The notes under the pieces: generated by a model
What the model was told of the DNA's origin: nothing
The model's database searches: none
Seen by the model: only the letters and a program-made list of their open reading frames with translations
Translations under genes and position numbers: made by a program
Origin: Halapricum desulfuricans
GTDB taxonomy: Archaea; Halobacteriota; Halobacteria; Halobacteriales; Haloarculaceae
Length of the DNA stretch: 64,000 nucleotides
Direction of reading: 5' to 3'
Assembly (NCBI RefSeq): GCF_017094525.1
Contig: NZ_CP064788.1
Span: 496,001-560,000, forward strand
Part shown: positions 15,777-24,481 of the stretch, piece by piece
Layout: every line of letters begins with the position of its first letter
Numbering within the stretch: the stretch's first letter is position 1

Positions 15777-16776
15777 TCTCGGGAAGATCGACGCCGACTT
15801 CTTCGAACGGGTGATCGCTCCGAACATCGGTGCCGACCGCGAGGCCGTCTCGCTCGGCCCGACGGCCGGGGTCGACTTCGGCGTCCTCGAACTCGGCGGG
15901 CGGGCGGTCGTCGCCGCCACCGATCCCCTGTCGGTCCTGCCGGTGCTCGGCCTCGAGCGCGCCGGTCGGCTGGCGATCGACATCGTGCTCTCGGACGTCG
16001 CAGTCTCGGGAATCGAACCCGACCACCTGACGCTCGGTCTGACGCTGCCGCCCGACTACGAACGGGAGACGCTGGCCGCGGTCTGGCGCGGTATCGACGC
16101 CCACGCGAGCGAACTGGGCGTCGAGGTGACAGCGACGCACGTCGGGCGCTACCCTGGCGTCGAGCGCTCCTGGATCGGCTCGGCGACGGCGCTCGGCATC
16201 GGAGACCCGGAGGATCTGGTCCGCCCGGACGGCGCACGGCCGGGCGACGAACTCGTGATCTCGACCGGTCCGGCCGCGGAGGTCGCGGGGCTGTTCGCCA
16301 CGCGGTACCCCGAGCGACTCGGACTCGATCCCGAAACAGTCGCGACGGCCCAGCAACGCGTGAACGACATCCCGGCGGTCGAAGACGCGCTTGCCGCCCA
16401 CCGCTCCGGGGCCGTCACCGCGATGCACGACGCGACGGAGGGCGGGATCGCCGGCGGGCTCGACGAGATGGCCGACGGCGCGGGCGTCCGTTTCGATATC
16501 GACCCCAGGGCGATGCCGACGGCCGAGAGCGTCGAAGCGGTCTGCTCGGCGATCGACGTCGACCCCTGGCACGTGACCAGTTGCGGGACGCTGCTGATCA
16601 GCGTCGAGTCGGGCGAAGGCGAGACTGTCGTCGCAGCACTCGAGGAGCGTGGAACCCCGGCGGCGGTCGTCGGGCGGGTGCGCGAAGGGAGTGGCGTCTA
16701 CGCCGACGGTCAGCGAGTCGAGCCGCCGGCTCGTGATCCGTCCTGGAAAGCCGCAGAACGCCTCTCGCAGTCCTAG
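15769..16776 (+). CDS. AIR synthase-related protein (HypE/ThiL/PurM superfamily)
   Basis: This gene encodes a 335-residue protein of the two-domain PurM-like superfamily. The N-terminal dimerisation domain has VDFGVLELGGRAVVAATDPL and DIVLSDVAVSGIEP. The C-terminal ATP-binding domain has MHDATEGGIAGGLDEMAD and the final SCGTLLISV strand. The family includes thiamine-phosphate kinase ThiL and the hydrogenase factor HypE. It overlaps the end of thiQ by eight bases, so a thiamine-phosphorylating role is attractive. The sequence is closer to HypE-like proteins, and no hydrogenase genes are near, so the substrate is open. Confidence 0.75.
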   Translation: MTDLGKIDADFFERVIAPNIGADREAVSLGPTAGVDFGVLELGGRAVVAATDPLSVLPVLGLERAGRLAIDIVLSDVAVSGIEPDHLTLGLTLPPDYERETLAAVWRGIDAHASELGVEVTATHVGRYPGVERSWIGSATALGIGDPEDLVRPDGARPGDELVISTGPAAEVAGLFATRYPERLGLDPETVATAQQRVNDIPAVEDALAAHRSGAVTAMHDATEGGIAGGLDEMADGAGVRFDIDPRAMPTAESVEAVCSAIDVDPWHVTSCGTLLISVESGEGETVVAALEERGTPAAVVGRVREGSGVYADGQRVEPPARDPSWKAAERLSQS

Positions 16777-16940
16777 AGCGAGATCGCGTCGACCGGGCAC
16801 TGCTCGGCAGCCTGCTCGGCTTCCGGCGTGACCTCGTCGCTGACGGCTACCGCGACGCCGCCGTCCATCTCGAACGTCTCCGGTGCGACCGACACGCACA
16901 CCTGACAACCCGTACAGATCGCCTCGTCAACTTCAACCAT
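16773..16940 (-). CDS. Small [Fe-S] ferredoxin
   Basis: This gene encodes 55 residues starting MVEVDEAICTGCQVCVSVAP and ending QCPVDAISL. One cluster is ligated by CxxCxxC near residues 9-15 and the distal CPV cysteine; there is no second cluster motif. It resembles the single-cluster 4Fe-4S (or 3Fe-4S) ferredoxins that serve as electron donors in the cytoplasm. Its end overlaps the stop of the convergent AIR-synthase-like gene. The P450 at 23013 is a possible partner in this window, but nothing links them directly. Confidence 0.85.
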   Translation of the reverse strand: MVEVDEAICTGCQVCVSVAPETFEMDGGVAVAVSDEVTPEAEQAAEQCPVDAISL

Positions 16941-17035
16941 TGTTCCGGTTGCACGTTGCGACCCCCAATAAAAGGGGGTCTCGGCGATTCTCAGCCGCTG
17001 GAAACGAGGCTGTGGAACCGTGAACGATGACAGTG

Positions 17036-17887
17036 TCACCTGTCGGTCTCGTCCGTGACGGACTCGTACAGCTGGTCGCCGGTCACGTCCATCCCCTGGC
17101 GGGCGAAGAAGGCAGCGACGTTCTCGCAGTCCCGCTGGAGGAACTCCTCGGCGTTGGGGTGGTGTTTCGTGACGGCTTGCCCGAGGTCGATCACGACGAG
17201 TTGCCCCTCCTGAAAGACGATGTTGTACTCGCTGAGGTCGCCGTGGACCAGCCCGGCGTCGTACAGCCGGCGCATGTACTCGGCGACGACGTCGTAGGCG
17301 GTCTCGGGGTTCTCGACGTGGACCTCGTTGAGCCGCTTTGCGCGGTCGCCGTCGGTCGCGATGTACTCCATCACGAGGACGTTGCGCTCGACTGCGATCG
17401 GGTCCGGGACGCGGACGCCCGCCTGCTTTGCGCGCTGCAGGTTCGCGAACTCCTTGCGGACCCAGGCCATTACGACCTTGCGTTTGTTCTGGCCGATCCC
17501 CTCGAAACGCGGGTCGCCGTCGAGATACCCGCGCATGTCCTTGAAATCGCTGGCGTTGATCCGGTATACCTTGACTGCGACCGTTCGATCGCCCGACTTT
17601 GCCGTGTAGACGTTGGCCTCTTTCCCCGTCGAGATCGGGCCGCCGAAGGCGTCGATGTAGCCGTCTTGGACGAGCTTGTAGATCGCGGCGTAGGTCGCCT
17701 CGTCGAACACCGACTCCTCGAGCTTGAACCGCTCGCTGTCTTTGATCCGCTTGCGGAACTCGTTGAACTCCCGATCCCGCCGGCGGGCGATCCGATCGGC
17801 CTCCGTGTCGGTGACGTCGATCTCCTCCCACTCGTCGCCGGGTGAATCGACCGCCTCGGGCGCGACGAGTTCGAAATCCTCTGTCAT
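17036..17887 (-). CDS. rio1: RIO1-type serine/threonine protein kinase
   Basis: This gene encodes a 283-residue atypical kinase. The RIO-specific P-loop is [11 protein letters not shown], followed by the ATP-anchoring lysine in VAVKVYRI. The catalytic loop is [13 protein letters not shown] and the metal-binding Asp lies in VVIDLGQAV. The N-terminal helical region (residues 25-75) is typical of the RIO1 family. RIO kinases act in late maturation of the small ribosomal subunit. It is a single gene; its stop lies about 95 bases from the ferredoxin start. Confidence 0.93.
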   Translation of the reverse strand: MTEDFELVAPEAVDSPGDEWEEIDVTDTEADRIARRRDREFNEFRKRIKDSERFKLEESVFDEATYAAIYKLVQDGYIDAFGGPISTGKEANVYTAKSGDRTVAVKVYRINASDFKDMRGYLDGDPRFEGIGQNKRKVVMAWVRKEFANLQRAKQAGVRVPDPIAVERNVLVMEYIATDGDRAKRLNEVHVENPETAYDVVAEYMRRLYDAGLVHGDLSEYNIVFQEGQLVVIDLGQAVTKHHPNAEEFLQRDCENVAAFFARQGMDVTGDQLYESVTDETDR

Positions 17888-18037
17888 CTACTCGCTGGTT
17901 GGTCGTCGGCGACCAAAAGGACCGGGCCTTTTTCGACGAACGTCCGGCCACCATCGAACGGCTCCGTTTCGGGCCGTCGAGAACCGCTGTATCCGGGAGT
18001 AGGCAGGCATTTATTTCGCGCCCCTTTCTCATCGGAC

Positions 18038-18376
18038 ATGAAACAGGCCATCGTCGCCCGCACGGACCTGAACATGGGCGAAGGGAAACTGGCGGCGCAG
18101 GTCGCCCACGCCTCGCTGTCGGCCTACGAGGACGCGACAGCGCGTGCACGCAACGAGTGGAAAGAGAGCGGCCAGAAGAAGATCGTTCTGCAGGCCGACG
18201 GCGAGTCCCGGCTGTTCGAACTCGCCGAAAAGGCCGAGACGGAAGGGATCCCCCACGCGATCGTCCGCGACGCCGGCCACACGCAACTCGATCCCGGGAC
18301 CGTCACCGCGCTGGCAGTCGGGCCCGCGGCCGACGATCGCGTCGACGCTGTCACCGGCGATCTGCGGCTCTACTGA
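18038..18376 (+). CDS. pth2: Peptidyl-tRNA hydrolase, archaeal/eukaryotic type (Pth2)
   Basis: This gene encodes a 112-residue enzyme that releases tRNA from stalled peptidyl-tRNA. The family signature is complete: [29 protein letters not shown], a lysine-rich middle (GQKKIVLQ), and the C-terminal [19 protein letters not shown]. The length matches Pth2. A TATA-like CATTTATTT about 26 bases upstream predicts a leaderless transcript at 18038. Confidence 0.95.
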   Translation: MKQAIVARTDLNMGEGKLAAQVAHASLSAYEDATARARNEWKESGQKKIVLQADGESRLFELAEKAETEGIPHAIVRDAGHTQLDPGTVTALAVGPAADDRVDAVTGDLRLY

Positions 18377-18390
18377 CGACCGCAACCCAA

Positions 18391-18403
18391 CCAAATACTT
18401 ATA
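18391..18403 (+). promoter_or_regulatory. BRE/TATA element of the proteasome operon
   Basis: CCAAATACTTATA resembles a purine-containing BRE followed by a TATA box. It predicts a start near 18428, about 30 bases before the psmA ATG. A GGAG-like ribosome site lies around 18441. A second AT-rich patch (TTTATGTATAT, 18417-18427) is an alternative TATA box. Confidence 0.45.
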
Positions 18404-18458
18404 CCTTTCTAAAAGATTTATGTATATCGCCCCCTAACCCGGAGTGAATACCGACACA

Positions 18459-19202
18459 ATGCAAGGAAACCACGAACAGCAGGCCTACGACCGGGGAATC
18501 ACTATCTTCTCGCCGGACGGACGGCTCTATCAGGTCGAGTACGCCCGGGAAGCAGTCAAGCGCGGCAGTGCCAGCGTCGGCGTCCGCACGCCCGAAGGCG
18601 TCGTCCTGGCGGCCGACCGGCGGGCCCGATCCCCGCTCATCGAGGAGGAGAGCATCGAAAAGATCCACGGCGTCGACGACCACGTCGCGCTCGCGAGCGC
18701 GGGTCACGTCGCTGACGCGCGCAAACTCATCGACTTCGCCCGGCGTCGGGCACAGGTCGAGAAACTGCGCTACGACGAGTCGATCGGTGTCGAGACGCTA
18801 ACGAAAGCCGTGACCGACCACATCCAGGAGTACACCCAGACAGGTGGCGCGCGCCCGTTCGGCGTCGCGCTTCTGGTCGGCGGCGTCGAGAACGGCGAGC
18901 CGCGCCTGTTCGAGACCGATCCCTCGGGCACGCCCTACGAGTGGCAGGCGACCGCTATCGGCGGCGGGCGCGAGGACATTCAGTCGCATCTGGAAGACAA
19001 CTACGAGGACGATCTCTCGCTCGAGGAGGGCGTCGGGCTGGCGCTGGAAGCGATCGCGGAGGCCAGCGACGACGGCATCACGGCCTCGGGCGTCGAACTG
19101 ACGACGATCGCCGCCGAGTCCGGCCGGGTCGAGCCGGTCACCGAGGAGACGATCGCCGATCACATCGAGGACCGCGACCTCGGAGGTGAGGACGATGAAT
19201 AA
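18459..19202 (+). CDS. psmA: 20S proteasome alpha subunit
   Basis: This gene encodes a 247-residue protein. The alpha-subunit N-terminal signature YDRGITIFSPDGRLYQVEYA is intact; this segment gates the core. The body has the Ntn fold without an N-terminal threonine. The ATG at 18459 gives the standard MQGN... start; a GTG at 18444 would add only five residues. The stop lies inside the start region of psmB (eight-base overlap), so equal subunit synthesis by translational coupling is likely. Confidence 0.96.
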   Translation: MQGNHEQQAYDRGITIFSPDGRLYQVEYAREAVKRGSASVGVRTPEGVVLAADRRARSPLIEEESIEKIHGVDDHVALASAGHVADARKLIDFARRRAQVEKLRYDESIGVETLTKAVTDHIQEYTQTGGARPFGVALLVGGVENGEPRLFETDPSGTPYEWQATAIGGGREDIQSHLEDNYEDDLSLEEGVGLALEAIAEASDDGITASGVELTTIAAESGRVEPVTEETIADHIEDRDLGGEDDE

Positions 19203-19872
19203 CGACTTCTCCCCCTACGAACCCGAACTGGGCGGCTTCGAGGACGTCCCCGAAGCCGACGACGAGCCGGTCACCAAGACCGGGACGACGACCGTCGGCA
19301 TCGCGACCGAGGACGGCGTCGTGATCGCGACGGACAAGCGCGCCAGCCTCGGCGGGCGGTTCGTCTCGAACAAGAACGTCCAGAAGGTCGAACAGATCCA
19401 CCCGACGGCCGCGCTCACGCTCGTCGGCAGCGTCGGCGGTGCCCAGTCGTTCATCCGCTCGCTACGCGTCGAGTCGAACCTCTATGAGTCGCGCCGCGAC
19501 GAGCCGATGAGCATTCACGCGCTGGCGACACTCGCGGGCAACTTCGCCCGCGGCGGACCGTTCATCGCGATCAACCCGATCCTGGGCGGCGTCGACGAGG
19601 AAGGGAGTCACGTCTACAGCATCGACCCCGCCGGCGGCGTCATGGAAGACGACTACACCGTCACCGGCAGCGGGATGCAACTGGCCCACGGTGCGCTCGA
19701 AGGCGAGTACAGCGAGGACCTCTCGATCGAGGAGGCCCGGACGCTGGCCGCGCGTGCGGTCCACGCCGCCACCGAGCGCGACACCGGCTCGGGCAACGGC
19801 ATCTACTTCGCTGTCGTCACCGACGAGGGCGTCGAGATCGAGGACTACGACGACGTCACCGAGCTGCTGTAG
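19195..19872 (+). CDS. psmB: 20S proteasome beta subunit (catalytic)
   Basis: This gene encodes a 225-residue protein. A 30-residue acidic propeptide ends in VTKTG, and autocatalytic cleavage would expose Thr31 of TTTVGIATEDG as the nucleophile. The Ntn partner residues are visible in VVIATDKRASLGGRF. The gene overlaps psmA and together they encode the complete 20S core particle. No PAN/ARC ATPase gene lies in this window. Confidence 0.96.
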   Translation: MNNDFSPYEPELGGFEDVPEADDEPVTKTGTTTVGIATEDGVVIATDKRASLGGRFVSNKNVQKVEQIHPTAALTLVGSVGGAQSFIRSLRVESNLYESRRDEPMSIHALATLAGNFARGGPFIAINPILGGVDEEGSHVYSIDPAGGVMEDDYTVTGSGMQLAHGALEGEYSEDLSIEEARTLAARAVHAATERDTGSGNGIYFAVVTDEGVEIEDYDDVTELL

Positions 19873-19948
19873 CGGCGACGTTCCGTTTTCGTGCGACCAC
19901 GCCGGTAGTGGCGACGCTTCTATTGGTGCGCGAGCCAAACGGCCGGGT

Positions 19949-20494
19949 ATGTGTGGCCGGACCTCGCTGTTCACCCCGCAGTCCCACCTCGAAGCGCGCT
20001 TCGACGCGACGGCGACACAGCCGATCGAACCGCGGTACAACATCGCGCCCCGGGAGAAACTGGCCGTCATCCGCAACGATTCGCCGGGGACGATCGACTT
20101 GCTGGAGTGGGGCTTGCTCCCCTCGTGGGCCGACACCCGCAGCGGGAGCCAGCCCTACCGCGTCGAGCGGACCGACGGCGAGCCCTTCGCGATGGCCGGG
20201 CTGTTCGAGCGCCGCGAGGGCGAGCGCGGGATCGAGGAGACCGTCGCCGTCGTCACGACGGAGCCGAACGCGGTCGTCGAACCACTGCACCACCGGATGG
20301 CCGTCGTCCTCGATCCCGAACAACAGCAGCGATGGCTCTCGGCGGCCGATCGGTCGGTGCTCGACACGCCATCGGCCGGAGAGTGGCGCGCCTATCCCGT
20401 CTCGACGCGAGTCAACGATCCGACCAACGACGATTCAGGCGTCCTCGAGGAGGTCGAGCCCGCTACCCAGACCGGACTCGACGAGTTCGTGTAG
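19949..20494 (+). CDS. SRAP (HMCES/YedK) domain protein with internal deletion
   Basis: This gene encodes a 181-residue protein. It starts MCGRTSLF with the catalytic Cys2 that crosslinks to abasic sites, continues normally through RYNIAPREKL and LLEWGLLPSWAD, and resumes at QPYRVERTDGEPFAMAGLF, PLHHRMAV and the C-terminal RVNDPTND block. The usual 40-50 residues between LPSWAD and QPYR are replaced by TRSGS. This stretch carries the conserved Asn of INARAE and the Glu of the ADGFYEW block. The frame is preserved. The His of PLHHRM remains. DNA crosslinking or peptidase activity is therefore doubtful although the gene looks expressed. Confidence 0.85.
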   Translation: MCGRTSLFTPQSHLEARFDATATQPIEPRYNIAPREKLAVIRNDSPGTIDLLEWGLLPSWADTRSGSQPYRVERTDGEPFAMAGLFERREGERGIEETVAVVTTEPNAVVEPLHHRMAVVLDPEQQQRWLSAADRSVLDTPSAGEWRAYPVSTRVNDPTNDDSGVLEEVEPATQTGLDEFV

Positions 20495-20675
20495 TATACC
20501 GACGGACGTGACTTTTGATACGGCTTCAGCCGAATCGGTCGAGGTCGAACGTATCAGGGCATATGTCTGTCGGTATCGTTCGGTCGGGGCCTCAACAGCC
20601 AGAAGCCGGCAATATAATCCGTGTCGATCGATCCGTTCCGATATCATTATTAACGTTCCTGAAGAATCACGAGAT

Positions 20676-20873
20676 ATGAGCGCCATCCACCACGCGCCGC
20701 AGGAAGGGTCGTTCGACAGTGAAGATCCGACGCGGGGGGCGGTGCGGGTGGCCCGCGACGGCGACGAGGTGACGCTGTATCTCGACGCGCCGGGAATGAC
20801 GGATGACGACCGCGCGACACACTGGCTGACCGCCGACGCCAGTGACGCGCACTCGCTCGAAGCGATGCGGTGA
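20676..20873 (+). CDS. Small hypothetical haloarchaeal protein
   Basis: This gene encodes 65 residues and is acidic. Its middle reads VTLYLDAPGMTDD and its end reads THWLTADASDAHSLEAMR. This resembles small haloarchaeal proteins that end in a W-I/L-T...L-E-x-x-R block (possibly the DUF7511 type), of unknown function. There is no signal or membrane segment. An AT-rich region (ATATCATTATTAAC, about 20640-20653) could be the promoter. The preceding 180 bases hold nothing else recognisable. Confidence 0.6.
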   Translation: MSAIHHAPQEGSFDSEDPTRGAVRVARDGDEVTLYLDAPGMTDDDRATHWLTADASDAHSLEAMR

Positions 20874-20884
20874 CGTCGTTCGGC

Positions 20885-21880
20885 CTACGCGGCCTGTTCG
20901 GCCTGCTCGTGAGCGTCGAGTAGTTCCTGGTAGCGGTTGCGGATCGTCACCTCGCTGACGTCGGTCTCCTCGGCGATCGTCTGCTGGGTGATCCGTTCGT
21001 TGCTCAACAGCGCGCCGGCGTACAGCGCGCCGGCGGCCAGCCCGACGGGCGATTTCCCGGAGTGGATGCCCTGTGACTTGCCCGTTTCGAGGAGTTCGCG
21101 TGCGCGGCGCTCGACTGCTTCGGGCACCTCGAGTTCGGAGGCGAACCGCGGGAGGTACTTCGCCGGATCGGCCGGTTCGATCGCCAGCCCGAGTTCGCGG
21201 GCGAGATACCGGTAGGCGCGGGCGTACTCCTGGCGGTCGACGCGGCTGATCGGCTGGAACTCGTCGAGACTCCGGGGCGTGCCACCCTGTCGCGCAGCGG
21301 CGTACAGCGACCCTGTCGCCATCGCCTCGATCGACCGACCGGGCAGCAGGTCGTCGTACAGCGCCTTCCGATAGATGACTCCTGCCGTTTCCCGGACGTT
21401 TTCGGGCAGCCCCAGCGCCGATGCCATGCGATCTATCTCGCCAAGTGCCTGCTTGAGGTTACGCTCGCGAGCACTCTTCGCCCGGAATCGCTCGTCCCAG
21501 GTCCGCAGCCGGACCATCTGCGAGCGCTTGCGCGCCGACAGGGCCGATCCGCTGGCGTCGCTGTCCTTCCAGTCGATCTTCGTCGACAGGCCCTTGTCGT
21601 GGAGCGTCTTCGTCGAGGGCGCGCCGACTCGTGACTTCTGATCGCGCTCGCGGGAATCGAACGCCCGCCACTCCGGTCCGTGGTCGATCATGTCGTCCTC
21701 GATCACGACACCACACTCCTCACAGACGGTCTCGCCGCGCTTCTCGACTGTGATCCCCGTCGCGCCACACTCCGGACAGGTCAGTTCGTCGCTGTCTTCG
21801 GTCTCCTGCTCGCTCTGCGTTCGTTCGCGTGCGGTTCGGGTCTGTGCGTGCGCTCGAAATCGCGTGTTGGTCTCTGACAT
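20885..21880 (-). CDS. tfb: Transcription initiation factor TFB
   Basis: This gene encodes a 331-residue TFIIB homologue. After a 30-residue charged N-terminus come the zinc ribbon (CPECGATG and CEECGVVIED), the B-reader/linker region (EWRAFDSRERDQKSRVGAPS), and two cyclin-like repeats (about residues 130-220 and 225-325). A recognition-helix-like end reads TIAEETDVSEVTIRNRYQEL. It bridges TBP-bound promoters and RNA polymerase. Haloarchaea carry several TFB paralogues, and which one this is cannot be told here. An A-rich promoter (AAAAATACTC on the minus strand) lies near 21915. Confidence 0.95.
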   Translation of the reverse strand: MSETNTRFRAHAQTRTARERTQSEQETEDSDELTCPECGATGITVEKRGETVCEECGVVIEDDMIDHGPEWRAFDSRERDQKSRVGAPSTKTLHDKGLSTKIDWKDSDASGSALSARKRSQMVRLRTWDERFRAKSARERNLKQALGEIDRMASALGLPENVRETAGVIYRKALYDDLLPGRSIEAMATGSLYAAARQGGTPRSLDEFQPISRVDRQEYARAYRYLARELGLAIEPADPAKYLPRFASELEVPEAVERRARELLETGKSQGIHSGKSPVGLAAGALYAGALLSNERITQQTIAEETDVSEVTIRNRYQELLDAHEQAEQAA

Positions 21881-22099
21881 CGTCTATCTATCTCGCCCGG
21901 GTCCGGCCCCGAGTATTTTTTTCTATTGTAGAAAACAGGCTGTTCCGATATAAATCTTACCCTCTCGGCAACGGGTCCGCAATTCGATCGTGATTATGCG
22001 TTCTGTAGCTGCCCCGTAGCCTTTCGAGGATAGTAGAAAAACCAAAGCGACTTTAGTGATCCCACGCGAAAGGCGCGCAGATCAGCGGGGCGTCCACCA

Positions 22100-22933
22100 A
22101 TGACAAAACGAACATCACCGGACGGCATCGACGCGGTGGTCGAGGAGTCCGTCGAGTTGCTCCAGGGATTCGAACTGACTGAATACGAGGCCAAGAGTTT
22201 CGTCGCGCTGTCGCGCATCTCGACCGGGACGGCCAAAGAAGTCGCGGAGGTCGCCGACATCCCGCAGGCGCGAGTCTACGACTGCATGGAGACCTTGCAC
22301 GACCGCGGGTTGGTCGACATCCAGCAGTCGACGCCGCGGCGGTTTCGCGCGTCCGATTCCGAGGAGGCGGTCGCGACGCTCCAGCGACAGTACATGGACC
22401 GGCTCGATCGCCTCCGAGAGTTGTTTCCGCGGCTAGAATCGCCGGACCGCGAGGACGAAAGCGTCGACGTCTGGGTGATGGAGGGGTCGACCGAAGTGAG
22501 CGAGCGACTCCGCGAACTCGTCTCGGCGGCCGAAGACGAAGTCCTGCTCGCGCTGGCCGTCGAGGAGTTGCTCACCGACGAACTCCTGGCGGCACTCGAC
22601 GATGCCGCCGAGCGGGGGGTATCGGTCGTTGTCGGGTCGCCGGGCGAACCGATCCGCGATCGGGTGGCGGCGACCGCGGCGACCGCCAGGGTCGTCGAGA
22701 CCTGGACCTGGTGGGAGGCCTACCCCGTTCGACCCGGTGCCGTCAGTGCCGTGTTGATGGTCGATGGCGAGTCGATACTGGTCAGCGCCGACGCCGCTTC
22801 GTCGCTGCCCGGCGTCAGCAATCACCGCGCGGTCTGGACCGACAGCGAGCGCGCCCCGCTGGTGAAGATGTTGCGACCGCTGCTCGCACGCGCGGTCGAT
22901 CCGTCCGGTGTCGACAGCTTCGCGAGTCCTTGA
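22100..22933 (+). CDS. TrmB family transcriptional regulator
   Basis: This gene encodes a 277-residue protein. Residues 15-90 form a winged HTH of TrmB type (LQGFELTEYEAKSFVALSR, then PQARVYDCMETLHDRGLVD). A helical linker leads to a C-terminal sugar/effector-sensing-like domain (VDVWVMEGSTEV, VSVVVGSPGEP, AVLMVDGESILVS). TrmB proteins usually control sugar uptake or central carbon genes. The flanking TFB and P450 genes give no target. A TATA-like ACTTTAGTG about 45 bases upstream leaves a short leader of roughly 19 bases. Confidence 0.88.
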   Translation: MTKRTSPDGIDAVVEESVELLQGFELTEYEAKSFVALSRISTGTAKEVAEVADIPQARVYDCMETLHDRGLVDIQQSTPRRFRASDSEEAVATLQRQYMDRLDRLRELFPRLESPDREDESVDVWVMEGSTEVSERLRELVSAAEDEVLLALAVEELLTDELLAALDDAAERGVSVVVGSPGEPIRDRVAATAATARVVETWTWWEAYPVRPGAVSAVLMVDGESILVSADAASSLPGVSNHRAVWTDSERAPLVKMLRPLLARAVDPSGVDSFASP

Positions 22934-23012
22934 CTTCGTTCGACTGGCAATCTCGGGGACGTCTGATACTGCCGGCCCCGCGAGTGCCTGCCTGTCGCTG
23001 CGGAGCGTCCGC

Positions 23013-24371
23013 CTACCGCTGGCGGAGCGTCATCGGCATCCCGCCACGCGGATGGGCCGTCAGCGACGGGAGGAGATCGAGTTCCCCCTCGCGGTCGGTG
23101 TCGAGACTGAACTCGCGGGCGACGGTCGTCAGGATGACCTGCGCCTCCAGCATCGCGAGGTGCTTGCCGATACAGTGGCGCGGCCCGCCCCCGAACGGGA
23201 AGTACGCGAATCGGGGCCGGTCGCCCTGGTCGAGCCAGCGATCCGGTTCGAACCGATCGGGCTCGTCCCAGAAGTCGGGCGACCGGTGGACTGCCCACTG
23301 TGGCAGCATGACCGCCGCTCCTTCCGGAACGCGGTAGCCGCCGAGTTCGACGTCCCGGGTCGGCTGGCGAAAGATCACGTACACCGGCGGGTACAGTCGC
23401 ATCGACTCCTGGATCACCCGCTCGATCAGGTCCAGCTGCCGGACGGCCTCGAACGTGACCGGGCCTTCGACGGCGTCTGCCTCGGCCTGGACTGCCCGCT
23501 CGATCTCCGGGTGGTTCGCCAGCAGATACCAGCTGTAGGTCAGCGTCAGTGCCGTCGTGTCGTGTCCGGCCAGGAGTATCGTGACGACCTCGTCGCGCAG
23601 CTGCTTGGCGGACTGCTCGCCGCGGTTCTGTGCCCGCAACAGGATCGACAGTACGTCCATCGGCGGGTCCTCGTCGTCTTCGTGACCTTCGGTCCCGCGA
23701 CGCTCTGCAATGATTTCCGACACGACTCCGTCGAGTTCGTCCAGGGCTGCCCGGTACTCGCGGTTGTCCGGCGTCGGGACCCAGTCGGGCGTGATGAACC
23801 TGATCGGATCGGGTTCGAACCGCATACCGATCGGCTCGAGGTTCTCCCGGATCGTCTCGCGCTGGCCGTGGGTCAGCTTCACGTCCAGCATGAGGTCACA
23901 GATGACGTCCAGCGTCACCTGAGTCATCTCCAGTTCGATATCGCGACTGTCTCCGTCCTGCCACGTATCGACCATCGCCTGTGCGTGATCGGCGATGGTG
24001 TCGGTAAACTGGCCCAGTCGCGTCATCGCGAACGCCGGGTTGGCGAGCTCGCGCTGGCGCTGCCAGACGTCACCTTCGCTCAACAGCAGCCCGTCTCCGA
24101 GGAGGTCACCGATCGCGTCGTCCTGGAAATCGGGTTTGATGTACTCGTCCGCGTCGGCGACGAGCACCCGCTGGATCTCGCCGGGATCTGTGAGCATGTA
24201 CGTCTCCAGCGGACCGAGATCCAGACTGACGACGTCGCCGTACGATCGTTCGCAGGCCGTCAGAAACCGGAACGGATCATCGGCGTACTGCCTGGCGTTA
24301 CCGAAAAGCGGCTCGCCTTTGGGCTGTGGCGGGGTCGGGCGCATCACCCTTCGAAAGGGATCGATCGGCAT
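23013..24371 (-). CDS. Cytochrome P450
   Basis: This gene encodes a 452-residue soluble P450. It shows the I-helix oxygen-activation motif AGHDTTA, the K-helix ExxR (ESMRLYPP), the PERF-like DRFEPDRW, and the heme-binding loop FPFGGGPRHCIGKH with the thiolate ligand Cys400. There is no N-terminal membrane anchor. The overall pattern is of the CYP102/CYP4-like class common in haloarchaea (CYP174-type). The substrate is unknown. The redox partner is not adjacent; ferredoxins are encoded at 16773 and 34859. Confidence 0.93.
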   Translation of the reverse strand: MPIDPFRRVMRPTPPQPKGEPLFGNARQYADDPFRFLTACERSYGDVVSLDLGPLETYMLTDPGEIQRVLVADADEYIKPDFQDDAIGDLLGDGLLLSEGDVWQRQRELANPAFAMTRLGQFTDTIADHAQAMVDTWQDGDSRDIELEMTQVTLDVICDLMLDVKLTHGQRETIRENLEPIGMRFEPDPIRFITPDWVPTPDNREYRAALDELDGVVSEIIAERRGTEGHEDDEDPPMDVLSILLRAQNRGEQSAKQLRDEVVTILLAGHDTTALTLTYSWYLLANHPEIERAVQAEADAVEGPVTFEAVRQLDLIERVIQESMRLYPPVYVIFRQPTRDVELGGYRVPEGAAVMLPQWAVHRSPDFWDEPDRFEPDRWLDQGDRPRFAYFPFGGGPRHCIGKHLAMLEAQVILTTVAREFSLDTDREGELDLLPSLTAHPRGGMPMTLRQR

Positions 24372-24481
24372 AAGTCCCCGTACAGCGGCCAGTACCGTTC
24401 CGTTCCTGCGACGGGGATATCTGCCCGTCCTGTCAATCCACCCGGCAGAATTGATTTACTCTCCCGACCCGGAGTTCCGCC

